From an uncultured Clostridia bacterium (lineage in GTDB: Bacteria; Bacillota; Clostridia; Oscillospirales; Ruminococcaceae), in the NCBI GenBank assembly GCA_947624555.1, contig CANQKW010000010.1, positions 1 through 51,173 on the forward strand: DNA of 51,173 nucleotides, in the 5' to 3' direction. How positions within the stretch are numbered: position 1 is the stretch's first letter; each line of letters begins with the position of its first letter. The notes under the pieces were generated by a model. The model was not told where the DNA came from, did not search any database, and saw only the letters and a list, made by a program, of their open reading frames with translations. Shown in pieces: positions 14,337 to 22,664 of this stretch. The translations under genes were made by a program, and so were the position numbers.

Positions 14337-15099
14337 ATGGTGCGACAGCACTTGGAACCCCGTTACGGGATGCTTGCACGGGTGCGAATACTGCTATGCG
14401 AGAAGAATTGCAAACAGATTTTCCTATGAAGGGCAAACATTAGACGCACCGCAAGAGTTACAGCGTGTATGGCTGAGAGACGGTAAAAACGACGCGCGCC
14501 ATGCCAGCACTCACGTTTTACGTTATCCTGTCGATTTGATTAGCGGAAGGACTTGTCCCTATCCGTTTGGGTTCGCTCCAACGTTTCACCGCTACCGCCT
14601 TGATGGGATCCAACGTTGGCAAAAGCCGCAAACAATCTTCGTATGCTCTATGGCAGACCTTTTCGGGGAATGGGTCCCCGATGAGTGGATTGAGGAAGTT
14701 TTCGCCGCCTGCGAAAAAGCTCCGCAGCACCGCTATTTGTTTCTCACAAAAAATCCTTTTCGGTATGAGCAGCTACACCAAAAAGGGATTTTACGCAAAT
14801 CGGAAAATATGTGGTACGGATATTCGGCGACAAAGGACAGTTATGATTTATGGTTTGACCGTCAGTACAATTGCTTCGTGAGCATTGAGCCGCTTCTCGG
14901 AGAAGTTGAAATTACCGATACACATTGGGTGATTGTCGGAGCGGAAACGGGAAACCGCAAAGACAAGGTCGTACCTCAAAAAGAATGGATAGAAAGCATT
15001 TGCAGAACAGCAGATGAAATGAACGTCCCCGTCTTTATGAAAAACAGCCTTATTCCTGTTGTGGGCGAGGAAAATATGAGGAGGGAGTTTCCGTGGTGA
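14317..15099 (+). CDS. DUF5131 (phage Gp37/Gp68-like) protein, copy A
   Basis: 260 residues starting at ATG 14317 inside the sigma-like gene. [15 protein letters not shown] precedes CLHGCEYC, a C-x3-C-x2-C motif (Cys 19, 23, 26) that resembles the radical-SAM iron-sulfur site. [29 protein letters not shown] and [10 protein letters not shown] are all family blocks. The function is unknown; family members are frequent in phages of gut bacteria. A second, more distant copy lies at 18994. The GAGGAGGGAGTTTCCGTGG end is shared with copy B, where it supplies the next gene's start. Confidence 0.88.
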   Translation: MKKTKIEWCDSTWNPVTGCLHGCEYCYARRIANRFSYEGQTLDAPQELQRVWLRDGKNDARHASTHVLRYPVDLISGRTCPYPFGFAPTFHRYRLDGIQRWQKPQTIFVCSMADLFGEWVPDEWIEEVFAACEKAPQHRYLFLTKNPFRYEQLHQKGILRKSENMWYGYSATKDSYDLWFDRQYNCFVSIEPLLGEVEITDTHWVIVGAETGNRKDKVVPQKEWIESICRTADEMNVPVFMKNSLIPVVGEENMRREFPW

Positions 15100-15305
15100 A
15101 GTACGAGAAGCCGGAGGTATTCGAGGTCAAAGCGACCAGATGTCAGCGCTGCGGAGGCATACTTCTTTCAGAGTTCGGGCTGAAAAACGGAATGGGTCAC
15201 GTTTGCAAGAAGAAATACGACTGCGAACACGCAACAATCGATGAAAATCAAATCGTTCTTTCGGATGTTTCGGGAAATAATTCACAGGAGGTTAAAAATG
15301 GTTAA
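15093..15305 (+). CDS. DUF6011-like small zinc protein
   Basis: 70 residues; GTG 15093 (or GTG 15096) follows GAGGGAG and overlaps the end of DUF5131. The core CQRCGGILLSEFGLKNGMGH followed by VCKK matches the small DUF6011 motif, in which two Cys pairs surround a Gly-x-Gly-x-x-C loop. The acidic tail has no known motif. The end overlaps the next start by 8 bp. Confidence 0.72.
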   Translation: MVKYEKPEVFEVKATRCQRCGGILLSEFGLKNGMGHVCKKKYDCEHATIDENQIVLSDVSGNNSQEVKNG

Positions 15306-15873
15306 GCACATTAAAAGCCGGATTGAAATAGACGCTTCGGAGAATACCCACAAGAAGCTCAAGGATATCCCGCGCGGGGAAACGTTCTCGTGCTTCGGTC
15401 ACGAATGGGTTATTCTCGAACACGATAAAACAGAGCACACGCTTGTTATTACTAAAGACATTATCGGGAATATGCCGTTTGACGAAAGTAACAGTAACAA
15501 CTGGGCGAAAAGCACACTTCGCAAATACCTCAACGGCGAATTTCTCAATGAAATGTGTCAAGGATTATACCCATCTAATTTAGGATTTTTCTTGCTGACA
15601 ACAAATTTGATAGCCGATGACGGTCTGAAAGATTACGGTGAATCCATAGATATCGTATCACTTCTGACTTGCGACTTATACAGAAAACACAGAGATATAC
15701 TCGAACCGATTGACGAATGGTGGTGGTTGGCTACACCATACAGCACACTCGTCGCCTACTCGTACTACGTTCGCTTCGTCCACACGGACGGCACGCTCAA
15801 CTACTACAGCGCTTACCGTGGGCACTGGGGCGTGCGCCCGCTTTGCTATTTGAGTTCTGAAATCTTTGTTTGA
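15298..15873 (+). CDS. DUF6273 protein with a possible diversified C-terminus
   Basis: 191 residues; ATG 15298 follows CAGGAGG. The first half (ETFSCFGHEWVILE, NNWAKSTLRKYLNGEF) and the ending WWLATPYS ... GVRPLCYL are the DUF6273 pattern, a domain that resembles a C-type-lectin/formylglycine-enzyme fold. The codons for residues 148-183 (15739-15846) are unlike those before: 24 of 36 end in C and the region is much richer in G and C. Such a pattern is seen where an AAC-rich template is copied with adenine mutagenesis by a diversity-generating retroelement. No reverse transcriptase is in the window. Confidence 0.78.
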   Translation: MVKHIKSRIEIDASENTHKKLKDIPRGETFSCFGHEWVILEHDKTEHTLVITKDIIGNMPFDESNSNNWAKSTLRKYLNGEFLNEMCQGLYPSNLGFFLLTTNLIADDGLKDYGESIDIVSLLTCDLYRKHRDILEPIDEWWWLATPYSTLVAYSYYVRFVHTDGTLNYYSAYRGHWGVRPLCYLSSEIFV

Positions 15874-15887
15874 AAGGAGCAAGGGAA

Positions 15888-16361
15888 ATGAGGTGTGATA
15901 ATTGCCCGTTATGCCCAATCGCCGAAGATGATGTATGCCTTGAAACCGAAGGCAAATATGGAATAGAACACGCTGACGGTATGCTGGGTTGCAGGCACCC
16001 AAGAAACTGGGTTGAAAAGATGAGCCGGGAACACGACAAATGCTATGGCGATATGGGTACGGATATGGGAATTGAAATGTCATACTCAAAGAAAGATTTT
16101 GAGCTTTTGTTAGAAGAATGCAAGCATATGGTGGGGATTGATAGGAAAAAGCCTTATCATAGACACGGCAAAGCGTTTTATAAGCCATACCGAAATTATT
16201 ACTCCGCACCCGAATCCGGCAATAGGCTACTTGATAAATTGCCATTTTACATCATTTCAAAAGAAAAGGGCGAGCGTTATATTTGGTACAAATTGACGCG
16301 AGAGGGATTGGATTGGCTTGGCAGGCAGCTTAACATAACGATTAAGAACGAGGAGGTCTGA
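15888..16361 (+). CDS. Conserved phage hypothetical protein, 157 residues
   Basis: ATG 15888 is nine bases after AAAGGAG. The N-terminal MRCDNCPLCPIAEDDVC and GMLGCRHP form a Cys-rich metal-binding start, and the middle block CKHMVGIDRKKPYHRHGKAF with a following KPYRNYY is a signature I recognise in clostridial phages. The C-terminus GLDWLGRQLNI is conserved. No function is known. Confidence 0.8.
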   Translation: MRCDNCPLCPIAEDDVCLETEGKYGIEHADGMLGCRHPRNWVEKMSREHDKCYGDMGTDMGIEMSYSKKDFELLLEECKHMVGIDRKKPYHRHGKAFYKPYRNYYSAPESGNRLLDKLPFYIISKEKGERYIWYKLTREGLDWLGRQLNITIKNEEV

Positions 16362-16364
16362 TTT

Positions 16365-16556
16365 ATGAAAAAACATAAATGTGCTGAGTGTAAATTTATG
16401 CACACATTTCTTGACAGTTCACATCGTGAAATTGCAATCTGCGTATTCGACCAATCCGACAGCTATCTGCAAGAAGTCGGATATTGCACCGAGGACTGCG
16501 AACTCGACGATTATGCAGAAGAAATTTGGCAGGAAGGAAATGATGAGCTGGTATGA
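16365..16556 (+). CDS. Small cysteine-rich protein, 63 residues
   Basis: ATG 16365 behind AGGAGG. Five cysteines (CAEC near 5-8, then three more) in a KxCAECKFMH frame typical of small phage zinc proteins. The stop overlaps the next ATG. Confidence 0.72.
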   Translation: MKKHKCAECKFMHTFLDSSHREIAICVFDQSDSYLQEVGYCTEDCELDDYAEEIWQEGNDELV

Positions 16557-16789
16557 GCATCACCGAAGAATACCCAGAGCTAGAAGCGGTTATTGAAAGA
16601 TGCGTTATAGGTGGAGCGGATAGATGTGAATTCGAATATTTGATTTCCTGCTTGGTTAATTATTCAACAACCTCGCCATTATCAATCAACGACTATTTCC
16701 GCGGGGCGTGTCCTAAAAGCAATATCGCGCAGAAGCAAAGCTTCCGAACGTTTATCAACAAACGGGCAAGAAACAGGAGGAAAAAATGA
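16553..16789 (+). CDS. Hypothetical 78-residue protein
   Basis: Starts at the ATGA overlap (16553) and ends basic (INKRARNRRKK). Contains a serine-rich middle with SINDYFRG. Probably nucleic-acid binding through the basic tail, by inference only. Overlaps the next start by 4 bp. Confidence 0.62.
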   Translation: MSITEEYPELEAVIERCVIGGADRCEFEYLISCLVNYSTTSPLSINDYFRGACPKSNIAQKQSFRTFINKRARNRRKK

Positions 16790-17130
16790 TGAACAGCATT
16801 AAAGGTTTGAATGATTTCGCAAGAGAAGTACACGAGAACGCGAAATCCCACGGGTGGTGGGACGATGAGAGGAGCTTCGGCGAACTTATCGCGCTTTGCC
16901 ACTCCGAATTGTCCGAGGCTTTGGAGGAGTTTCGCAAGGGTAAGGGATACTGCGAAACCTATTCCAACGAAAAAGGCAAGCCCGAGGGTATTCCCTCGGA
17001 GCTGGCTGATGTGATTATTCGCGTGCTCGATATGTGCGCGCATTATGGTATCGACATTGAGCAAATCCTCGAGGTCAAGCACAAATTCAATATCACAAGA
17101 CCTTATAAGCACGGGGGGAAGGTGATTTGA
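16786..17130 (+). CDS. MazG-like nucleotide pyrophosphohydrolase
   Basis: 114 residues; ATG 16786 follows AACAGGAGG. The metal-binding helices of the MazG fold are visible: ELIALCHSELSEALEEFRKG (E-x3-E type) and SELADVIIRVLDM, with the acidic EELAD-type pair. MazG-like enzymes hydrolyse NTPs or dNTPs to NMP and PPi. Phage copies are proposed to adjust nucleotide pools or alarmone levels. Confidence 0.82.
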   Translation: MMNSIKGLNDFAREVHENAKSHGWWDDERSFGELIALCHSELSEALEEFRKGKGYCETYSNEKGKPEGIPSELADVIIRVLDMCAHYGIDIEQILEVKHKFNITRPYKHGGKVI

Positions 17131-17233
17131 ATGGATGAATACATAGACAAGAACGCAGCGGTTGATGAAGGTTATCTTTCAGAACTGTGCGATTTGCGGC
17201 GCGAAGATGGACGAAAAGGAGGATAATCAGTAA
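17131..17233 (+). pseudogene. Internally deleted small phage protein (Cys-tail type)
   Basis: ATG 17131 after GGGGGGAAGG encodes MDEYIDKNAAVDEGYLSEL and stops at 17226 after 31 residues. In the +1 frame the sequence from about 17180 reads FQNCAICGAKMDEKEDNQ and ends TAA 17231-17233, which overlaps the ATG of the next gene (TAATG). Phage proteins starting MxEYIDRxA and ending CPNCGAKM are common, so N- and C-terminus belong together and the centre has been deleted with loss of frame. Confidence 0.65.
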
Positions 17234-18156
17234 TGGGACTGACGGACTGCCAGAAAAACCTTATTAGAGCAATAGCCGAAAACAACATAAGCTCGGCAAG
17301 AAAATGGGCTTTAGCCTGCTGTAACGAAGATGAAACGTATAAAAATTCTATTTTTGTATCGCAATATAAATCGATTTTGTCGCAGCCGGAAAAGAAACTA
17401 TTTGAGCTTCCGCAAAACGTTAGCGGATTTATGTGCGCGGAAAATGTGTCAGAAACGTTTAACGTTCGTAGGTATTACCTTTCCGAGCGGGAACGCGAGC
17501 TTTCGGAAAAAATTACGCGTATGGCAACGGTTGCGGCAAAATTAAAGGAAATGAAAATCGAATATCGAAATTCCACCTTGCTTTTCGGGGAAAGCGGAAC
17601 AGGAAAAACCACGTTCGGGCGATATATGGCATACAAATTTGATTTGCCGTTTTGCTACATAAAATTTTCAACATTAGTTGATAGCTTAATTGGCGGTACA
17701 AGTAAGAACATTGCAAAAGCGTTTTCATTTGCAAAATCCAATCCGTGCGTGTTTATGATGGACGAACTCGACGCGGTTTGCACAAATCGTTCCGATAGCG
17801 GAAGCTCGGCAGCCGAGGAAATGAACAGGGTTACAATCACTATAATGCAAGAGCTTGACCAGCTCCCGAATGATGTTGTGCTTTTGGCGGCAACCAACAG
17901 GATTGATACCATCGATGACGCGGTTCTTCGGAGATTTTCTATAAAACACGAGGTAAAACCGTTTGACGAATGCGAAAAGGAAAGACTTCTTAAAAAGTTT
18001 CTGGTAGATGTCGGTGTAACATTTTCCAAGAGCGAAATCGAAAAGATTATTTCCGAAAGCGGAAATCAATCGGCAATAATCAACCGAGCTGTCGAAAAAA
18101 TCGCAGAAGATATTCTTTGTGGCATTGATGACGAGGAGCGTGAAGAAAATGCGTGA
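17233..18156 (+). CDS. AAA+ ATPase
   Basis: 307 residues; ATG 17233 after AAAGGAGG. Walker A GESGTGKT (119-126), Walker B VFMMDELD (173-180), sensor 1 ATNR (220-223), and LRR (232-234) as the arginine-finger region. The first about 100 residues are a distinct helical substrate domain. The arrangement is that of classical AAA proteins (FtsH or Vps4-like remodelling type) without a protease. It should unfold or remodel a protein complex with ATP; the target is unknown. The end overlaps YopX copy B by 8 bp. Confidence 0.86.
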   Translation: MGLTDCQKNLIRAIAENNISSARKWALACCNEDETYKNSIFVSQYKSILSQPEKKLFELPQNVSGFMCAENVSETFNVRRYYLSERERELSEKITRMATVAAKLKEMKIEYRNSTLLFGESGTGKTTFGRYMAYKFDLPFCYIKFSTLVDSLIGGTSKNIAKAFSFAKSNPCVFMMDELDAVCTNRSDSGSSAAEEMNRVTITIMQELDQLPNDVVLLAATNRIDTIDDAVLRRFSIKHEVKPFDECEKERLLKKFLVDVGVTFSKSEIEKIISESGNQSAIINRAVEKIAEDILCGIDDEEREENA

Positions 18157-18610
18157 GATTTTATTCCGCGGGAAGCGGAATGACAACGGCGAGTGGATTG
18201 AGGGATATTATTCTGGTATAATAGACGATTACAGCGGCGAAGAAGACTGTGTCATTTTCCCATTACAGGACACAAGGATAAACGGCGATGGCGCAGTTGA
18301 AGATTATTGCTTTGTTGTTCCCGAAACTGTTGGGCAATTCACGGGTGTTACCGACCGGAATGGCAAGAAGATATTTGAATTTGATATAGTAAAACGCGGC
18401 GACAGAATATGGATTATAGAATATAACGTGAAATATGCGCAATTTGTAATGAAGACTTTCACGGAGCGCGGCGTTTTCTGGATTAGGTCTTTTGACCTTA
18501 TCCCTTCAGAATGGTGCGAGGTCATCGGAAATAAATTCGACAACCCGAAACTGATAAAAGGCGGTGAAAAAAATGGCAAGAATGACGTCAAAGGACGAAC
18601 ACGGCAATAA
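18149..18610 (+). CDS. YopX-like protein B
   Basis: 153 residues; ATG 18149 gives MREILFRGKRNDNGEWIEG, the standard YopX N-terminus; PETVGQFTGVTDRNGKKIFE is the family core, and VIGNKFDNPKL the end. The more typical of the two YopX copies (compare 11588). Overlaps the next gene by 38 bp. Confidence 0.88.
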   Translation: MREILFRGKRNDNGEWIEGYYSGIIDDYSGEEDCVIFPLQDTRINGDGAVEDYCFVVPETVGQFTGVTDRNGKKIFEFDIVKRGDRIWIIEYNVKYAQFVMKTFTERGVFWIRSFDLIPSEWCEVIGNKFDNPKLIKGGEKNGKNDVKGRTRQ

Positions 18611-18803
18611 CGTAATAATTACAAGTGAAAACTGGGGTTACTCAGAAAACCACGGAACATTGAAGCTTCAAGGCTGTATCGCGGATAAGCTCGCGGATTA
18701 CGAGGAAACCGGACTTTCTCCTGCCGAAATATCGGCGATAATAACTGACAACGTAAGGCTTCACGAACTTATCGATGCGTTTGAAAGCATAGTCGGAAGA
18801 TAG
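18573..18803 (+). CDS. Conserved phage hypothetical protein, 76 residues
   Basis: ATG 18573 follows AAAGGCGGTG. The segment DKLADYEETGLSPAEI is a common motif in short phage proteins, in which a C-terminal helix follows. No function is known. Confidence 0.72.
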   Translation: MARMTSKDEHGNNVIITSENWGYSENHGTLKLQGCIADKLADYEETGLSPAEISAIITDNVRLHELIDAFESIVGR

Positions 18804-18814
18804 GGGGCGATGGA

Positions 18815-18997
18815 TTGAAGAAAAAGCAGATTGTTCTTGCGATTGTATTCTGCGCTTTGGCGGTTGTTACTTTAACCACCTGTAAACCGCGCGAGGATAG
18901 CGCAGGAACAGCCGTTTTCACAAAAACGATAAATTATACCACCAACATCGTAAATTCGATTACAGGCGATTGTCGAGAGAGTGAGGGCATTATATGA
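18815..18997 (+). CDS. Small exported or membrane-anchored peptide, 60 residues
   Basis: TTG 18815 behind AGGGGGCGA. MKKKQIVLAIVFCALAVVTL is a signal or anchor helix, followed by TTCK, an imperfect lipobox. The short external part is polar. The end overlaps the DUF5131 copy B start. Confidence 0.55.
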   Translation: MKKKQIVLAIVFCALAVVTLTTCKPREDSAGTAVFTKTINYTTNIVNSITGDCRESEGII

Positions 18998-19800
18998 AAA
19001 ATAGCAAGATAGAATGGTGCGACAGCAGCTGGAATCCAATTACAGGGTGCTTACACGATTGCGAATACTGCTATGCGCGGAAAATTGCAAATCGTTTCAA
19101 GGGTTGTATAGAGGATGAAAGCGCACCAATTACCGCATCACTTAACGGAATGCAGACGGGAGCGGTTATTGAGCTGGACGCACCGATGAAAAGGAAGACA
19201 GAGGGCGGGGAAATCATTACAGCACCATATCCGTTCGGATTTCAGCCCACATTGCACCGTTATCGCTTGGACGACCCAAAGAAATGGACGAAGCCTAGGA
19301 CGATATTCGTCTGTAGTATGGCAGACATTTTCGGGGATTGGGTTCCCGATGAATGGATAGAAGCCGTTTTTGCAGCTTGCGAGAAAGCCTCGCAGCACCG
19401 ATATTTATTCCTTACAAAGAACCCGAAACGATTATGCGAGTTGGCAAACAAGAAGAAACTACCGAAAAACGAAAACTTTTGGTTTGGAAGCACCGTTGAT
19501 ACTACAAAATCCCGATTATATCCCGGCAGATTACGCGATAACACATTCATCAGCATTGAGCCGCTTCTCGAACCGCTTAACGTGGGGATTGGGAGCTTCG
19601 GCGGCGCAAGATGGATAATCATAGGCGCGGAAACAGGAAATCGGGAAGGAAAAGTCATTCCCAAAAAAGAATGGATTGATAACATCTGTGAAGCAGCAGA
19701 CATTACCCACGCGGCGGTTTTTATGAAAGATAGCCTCCTCCCTATTGTTGGCGAATCGAATATGAGGAGGGAGTTTCCGTGGGAAAATATTACGACATAA
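18994..19800 (+). CDS. DUF5131 (phage Gp37/Gp68-like) protein, copy B
   Basis: 268 residues from ATG 18994 (ATGA overlap). Same KIEWCDSSWNPITGC start and C-x3-C-x2-C (Cys 19, 23, 26) as copy A at 14317, and the same VCSMADIFGDWVPDEWI, FLTKNP, SIEPLL, GAETGNR blocks, but a different insert after the cysteines. The DNA at the 3' end (GAGGAGGGAGTTTCCGTGG) is shared with copy A and provides the ribosome site for the downstream gene. Confidence 0.88.
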   Translation: MKNSKIEWCDSSWNPITGCLHDCEYCYARKIANRFKGCIEDESAPITASLNGMQTGAVIELDAPMKRKTEGGEIITAPYPFGFQPTLHRYRLDDPKKWTKPRTIFVCSMADIFGDWVPDEWIEAVFAACEKASQHRYLFLTKNPKRLCELANKKKLPKNENFWFGSTVDTTKSRLYPGRLRDNTFISIEPLLEPLNVGIGSFGGARWIIIGAETGNREGKVIPKKEWIDNICEAADITHAAVFMKDSLLPIVGESNMRREFPWENITT

Positions 19801-20327
19801 TCTACTCCGACCCACCGTGGTGTCAGACCAAAGGCAACAAGCGGAGATGCAGACCAAATCAAGGTAAAGATTTGGATTATCCGACAATGAGCGTTAAAGA
19901 ATGCATACAAGCGCAAATCCCGTTTTTCAACTCGGCTGCGGAAAAGCATAACGTTTTTATGTGGACAATAGACAAGTTTCTGCACGATGTGGAGGATGAA
20001 ATGAAGAGGAATGGGTATGTACTTCACGCACGGTTTATTTGGGATAAAACAAACGGGATCGCTCCTGCATTCACGGTTAGATTTTCGCAAGAATACTTAT
20101 TGTGGTTTTACAAACCTCATAAAATGTTAATGCCTTGCAAAGAAACACGAGTCAAATACACTACAGTAATGAGAGAACCGTCAACGTACCACAGCCACAA
20201 GCCGATATGCGCTTATGAAATGCTTGAAGATATGTTCCCGAATGCAAGGAAAATTGAGCTATTTGCACGTAATAGGCGCGAGGGTTGGGATTGCTGGGGG
20301 AATGAAATAGAGGACATTTTGGTTTGA
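19779..20327 (+). CDS. MT-A70-type N6-adenine methyltransferase
   Basis: 182 residues; GTG 19779 lies behind GAGGGAG within the end of DUF5131. It begins with the catalytic DPPW motif (IIYSDPPW, residues 7-14) and contains the conserved ECIQ helix, NVFMWTIDKFL and the SAM-binding block SQEYLLWFYKP. These enzymes methylate adenine N6 in DNA or RNA; phage copies commonly protect DNA from restriction. Substrate not deducible here. Confidence 0.87.
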   Translation: MGKYYDIIYSDPPWCQTKGNKRRCRPNQGKDLDYPTMSVKECIQAQIPFFNSAAEKHNVFMWTIDKFLHDVEDEMKRNGYVLHARFIWDKTNGIAPAFTVRFSQEYLLWFYKPHKMLMPCKETRVKYTTVMREPSTYHSHKPICAYEMLEDMFPNARKIELFARNRREGWDCWGNEIEDILV

Positions 20328-20372
20328 GAACTAGGTGCAAGCAATATCAAGAAAAGCGATAAAGGGATAATT

Positions 20373-20678
20373 ATGGCAATCAGCGAACGAAAAAAGAATA
20401 CCGACATTGACGCGCAAAGCAGAAAAGAGGTTCACGAAAGAGACGGGCACAGGTGCGTGTACTGTGGGAGGACGGACAAGCCCATTGAACTTGCACATTT
20501 TGTTAGCCGAGCGCACGGTGGGAAAGGCGTTCCCCGTAATCTTGTGAGTCTCTGCATTGATTGCCATAAGAGGTTTGATGGGGCAGGAAGGGGTGATATG
20601 CAAGGGTATATTGAAAGTTACTTTAAATTACATTATCCCGACTGGGAAAGTCAGGAGCAGGTGTTTAGAAGGTGGTGA
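20373..20678 (+). CDS. HNH endonuclease
   Basis: 101 residues. The HNH motif is complete: CVYCGRTDK, LAHFVSRAHGG (first His), NLVSLCIDCHKRF (Asn and last His, with paired Cys forming a structural zinc site). Free-standing HNH enzymes nick or cut DNA; in phages they often serve packaging or homing. ATG 20373 has only a weak AAAGGGA site, so its start is less sure. Confidence 0.85.
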   Translation: MAISERKKNTDIDAQSRKEVHERDGHRCVYCGRTDKPIELAHFVSRAHGGKGVPRNLVSLCIDCHKRFDGAGRGDMQGYIESYFKLHYPDWESQEQVFRRW

Positions 20679-20682
20679 TGAC

Positions 20683-21210
20683 GTGAATGTTAAAGGATTT
20701 AGGGTGAACGGCGATGAACTCGTGCTTGAAACCACTCACGATGAGGCTATGGAGTTTGCTCTCAAAAACGACCCGTTTAAGCCGGGCAACTTTGAGATTA
20801 CAAGGCGCAGAAAAAAACGAAGCCTTGACGCAAACGCATATATGTGGGCGTTATGTTCGGAGATAGCTGATGTAGTAGGCTGTTCAAAAGAGGAAGTTTA
20901 TCGCAGAAATATCCGCGAGGTCGGCGAGTACACCCCACTTCAGATTATGGAGGATGCTGTTGAGGAATTTTCTCAAATGTGGGAGGCTCACGGCATAGGG
21001 TGGTTTTGCGATGTCGTCGATAACTGCACAACACCCGGATATAAACTGGTATTTGCCTATCACGGGTCAAGCACATATAACAGCAAGCAGATGTCTAAAT
21101 TGATTGACCATATAAAAGAAGACGCTGAATCAGTTGGCATCTTTTCCTTCCCTGCACCACAAATTGAAGCAATTACCGGAGAATTGGGTGAACGGGTTGA
21201 ACAGGATTAA
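20683..21210 (+). CDS. NinB/Orf-like recombination-associated protein
   Basis: 175 residues; GTG 20683 follows AAGGTGGTGA, five bases after HNH. KKRSLDANAYMWALCSEIAD matches the RSLDQN-type helix of NinB/lambda Orf-like proteins; later GSSTYNSKQMSKLIDHIKE is the second conserved block of the clostridial version. Such proteins load or mediate single-strand annealing in lambda Red recombination. This assignment is family-level and moderate. Confidence 0.6.
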   Translation: MNVKGFRVNGDELVLETTHDEAMEFALKNDPFKPGNFEITRRRKKRSLDANAYMWALCSEIADVVGCSKEEVYRRNIREVGEYTPLQIMEDAVEEFSQMWEAHGIGWFCDVVDNCTTPGYKLVFAYHGSSTYNSKQMSKLIDHIKEDAESVGIFSFPAPQIEAITGELGERVEQD

Positions 21211-21255
21211 CAAAATGTTCTGTTTGGTCGTGTAACAAATTTAAGGAGGACTGAA

Positions 21256-21954
21256 ATGACTACAACTAGTAATGATGCAAAGGGCACCGCTTATAAGCTT
21301 TTCCTTATTGGAGCCCTGCTGCTTTTAAACTTCACTTTGGTTTTGGCAATCGGTTTTGCAATTTCTGCAAATTCTTTCCAAAGAGAAATTGAAACCATTG
21401 AAGTGCAAGTAACTTTGCTTGAAAAGTCGCTTTCTGAAACAAGCAGCAAAATTGAACGTGCAGTTGTGGAAACTAACGATATGATCAATGAAATCTTCGA
21501 AAGTCTTGAAAACGTTGCAACCGTTAGCCAAACATCTCTCAATATACCGCCGCTCGACACATCGTTTAAAGGCTATATGGATTATAGAACCATAACCTGT
21601 AGAACATCTGCACAGTATGCTCTTCAGCAAAAAGCATATACTGATGAACTAGGTCTAAGAAAAATAGGCGAATTTTATTGTGTGGCACTCGGCACATACT
21701 ATACGCCCGAATGTGGAGCAAAATTCAAAATAGTCACCGATGAAGGCAATGAGTTTTGTGCTATTGTAGCGGACATTAAAGCAGACTGCCATACCGATAG
21801 CAAAAATATGTATGTTCCTCTCCCTGACGGAAGTGCTAACGTTGTTGAATTTATTGTCGATACTCCTGCTATGGAACGACGTGTTGTATTGCTCGGAGAC
21901 ATAAGTGGGTATGAGCAGTTTTCCGGGAACATTGTTAAGATAGAACGGATATAG
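21256..21954 (+). CDS. Membrane-anchored coiled-coil protein with beta-barrel tail
   Basis: 232 residues; ATG 21256 after AAGGAGG. A single membrane helix (about 14-36) is followed by a coiled coil (about 40-80) and a C-terminal domain (about 100-232) with YMDYRTITCRTSAQYALQQK, GEFYCVALGTYY and IVADIKADCHTDS. I recognise this tail from phage proteins that resemble double-psi beta-barrel or 3D-like domains, though without a catalytic motif. If the helix is a signal anchor, the tail is outside the cell. Function unknown. Confidence 0.72.
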   Translation: MTTTSNDAKGTAYKLFLIGALLLLNFTLVLAIGFAISANSFQREIETIEVQVTLLEKSLSETSSKIERAVVETNDMINEIFESLENVATVSQTSLNIPPLDTSFKGYMDYRTITCRTSAQYALQQKAYTDELGLRKIGEFYCVALGTYYTPECGAKFKIVTDEGNEFCAIVADIKADCHTDSKNMYVPLPDGSANVVEFIVDTPAMERRVVLLGDISGYEQFSGNIVKIERI

Positions 21955-22092
21955 GATGTATTTATATGCACATATTTAAATGATAACTATATTACATACA
22001 CGACAACTACAGTAGATGTATTATACGCCGTTAAACAATATTATAAAGGTTTAATATACCTTTATTAAAACAGAAGAAAAGGGGCTGATTAT

Positions 22093-22509
22093 TTGAATAA
22101 AACGGAGAATTTTAATTATGGTGGTTTTCAAGAACTGTGCGATTCCGGAAAATGGGCTCAAGCATCCTCATTATTCATTGAGAAAGCAGAAGCTTGCCAT
22201 TCTGCCAAGGACTACATTGACGAAATGAAGTTCCTTATCCTATCTTTTTATATTGATATGTCGGGAATAGAGGTACAACCTTTCGTAAACAGTAAAACTG
22301 TATTCGCTATGCAAGAGGCGTGTAAACTATCCGGTATCGGCAATGCTGACCTTGAAAAGCTATACCGCAATTCTGTAAAAATGCTTTCTCTCCCACATCA
22401 TAGTTTTTCCTATAATGGGTGCTTACGGGTACTTACTTATTGTGCTTTTGGGAAATACTGTAAAGCCGACAAAATTCTCCAATACTTGCAAAAATGCCTT
22501 ATAAAGTGA
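22093..22509 (+). CDS. Hypothetical helical protein, 138 residues
   Basis: TTG 22093 behind AAAAGGGG. All-helical, with a pattern like short TPR-type repeats (WAQASSLFIEKAEACHSAKD, then a second helix pair). It may be a scaffold or protein-binding factor; family not recognised. A 138 bp upstream gap (21955-22092) contains a weak AAAGGT/ACCTTT hairpin. Confidence 0.6.
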   Translation: MNKTENFNYGGFQELCDSGKWAQASSLFIEKAEACHSAKDYIDEMKFLILSFYIDMSGIEVQPFVNSKTVFAMQEACKLSGIGNADLEKLYRNSVKMLSLPHHSFSYNGCLRVLTYCAFGKYCKADKILQYLQKCLIK

Positions 22510-22664
22510 TAAAATATTTGTGACGGACGGCAAAGAGAACTTGTTCTGGCGTTCGCACAGGACCGTAAAACCCCTCAAGCAGAACACAAAGGATTATGAC
22601 CTTTTGGTGTTTTCGAGTATTTACTTCGTTGTGTCCGAGCGCAATACAAAAAAGGAGGACTTAT

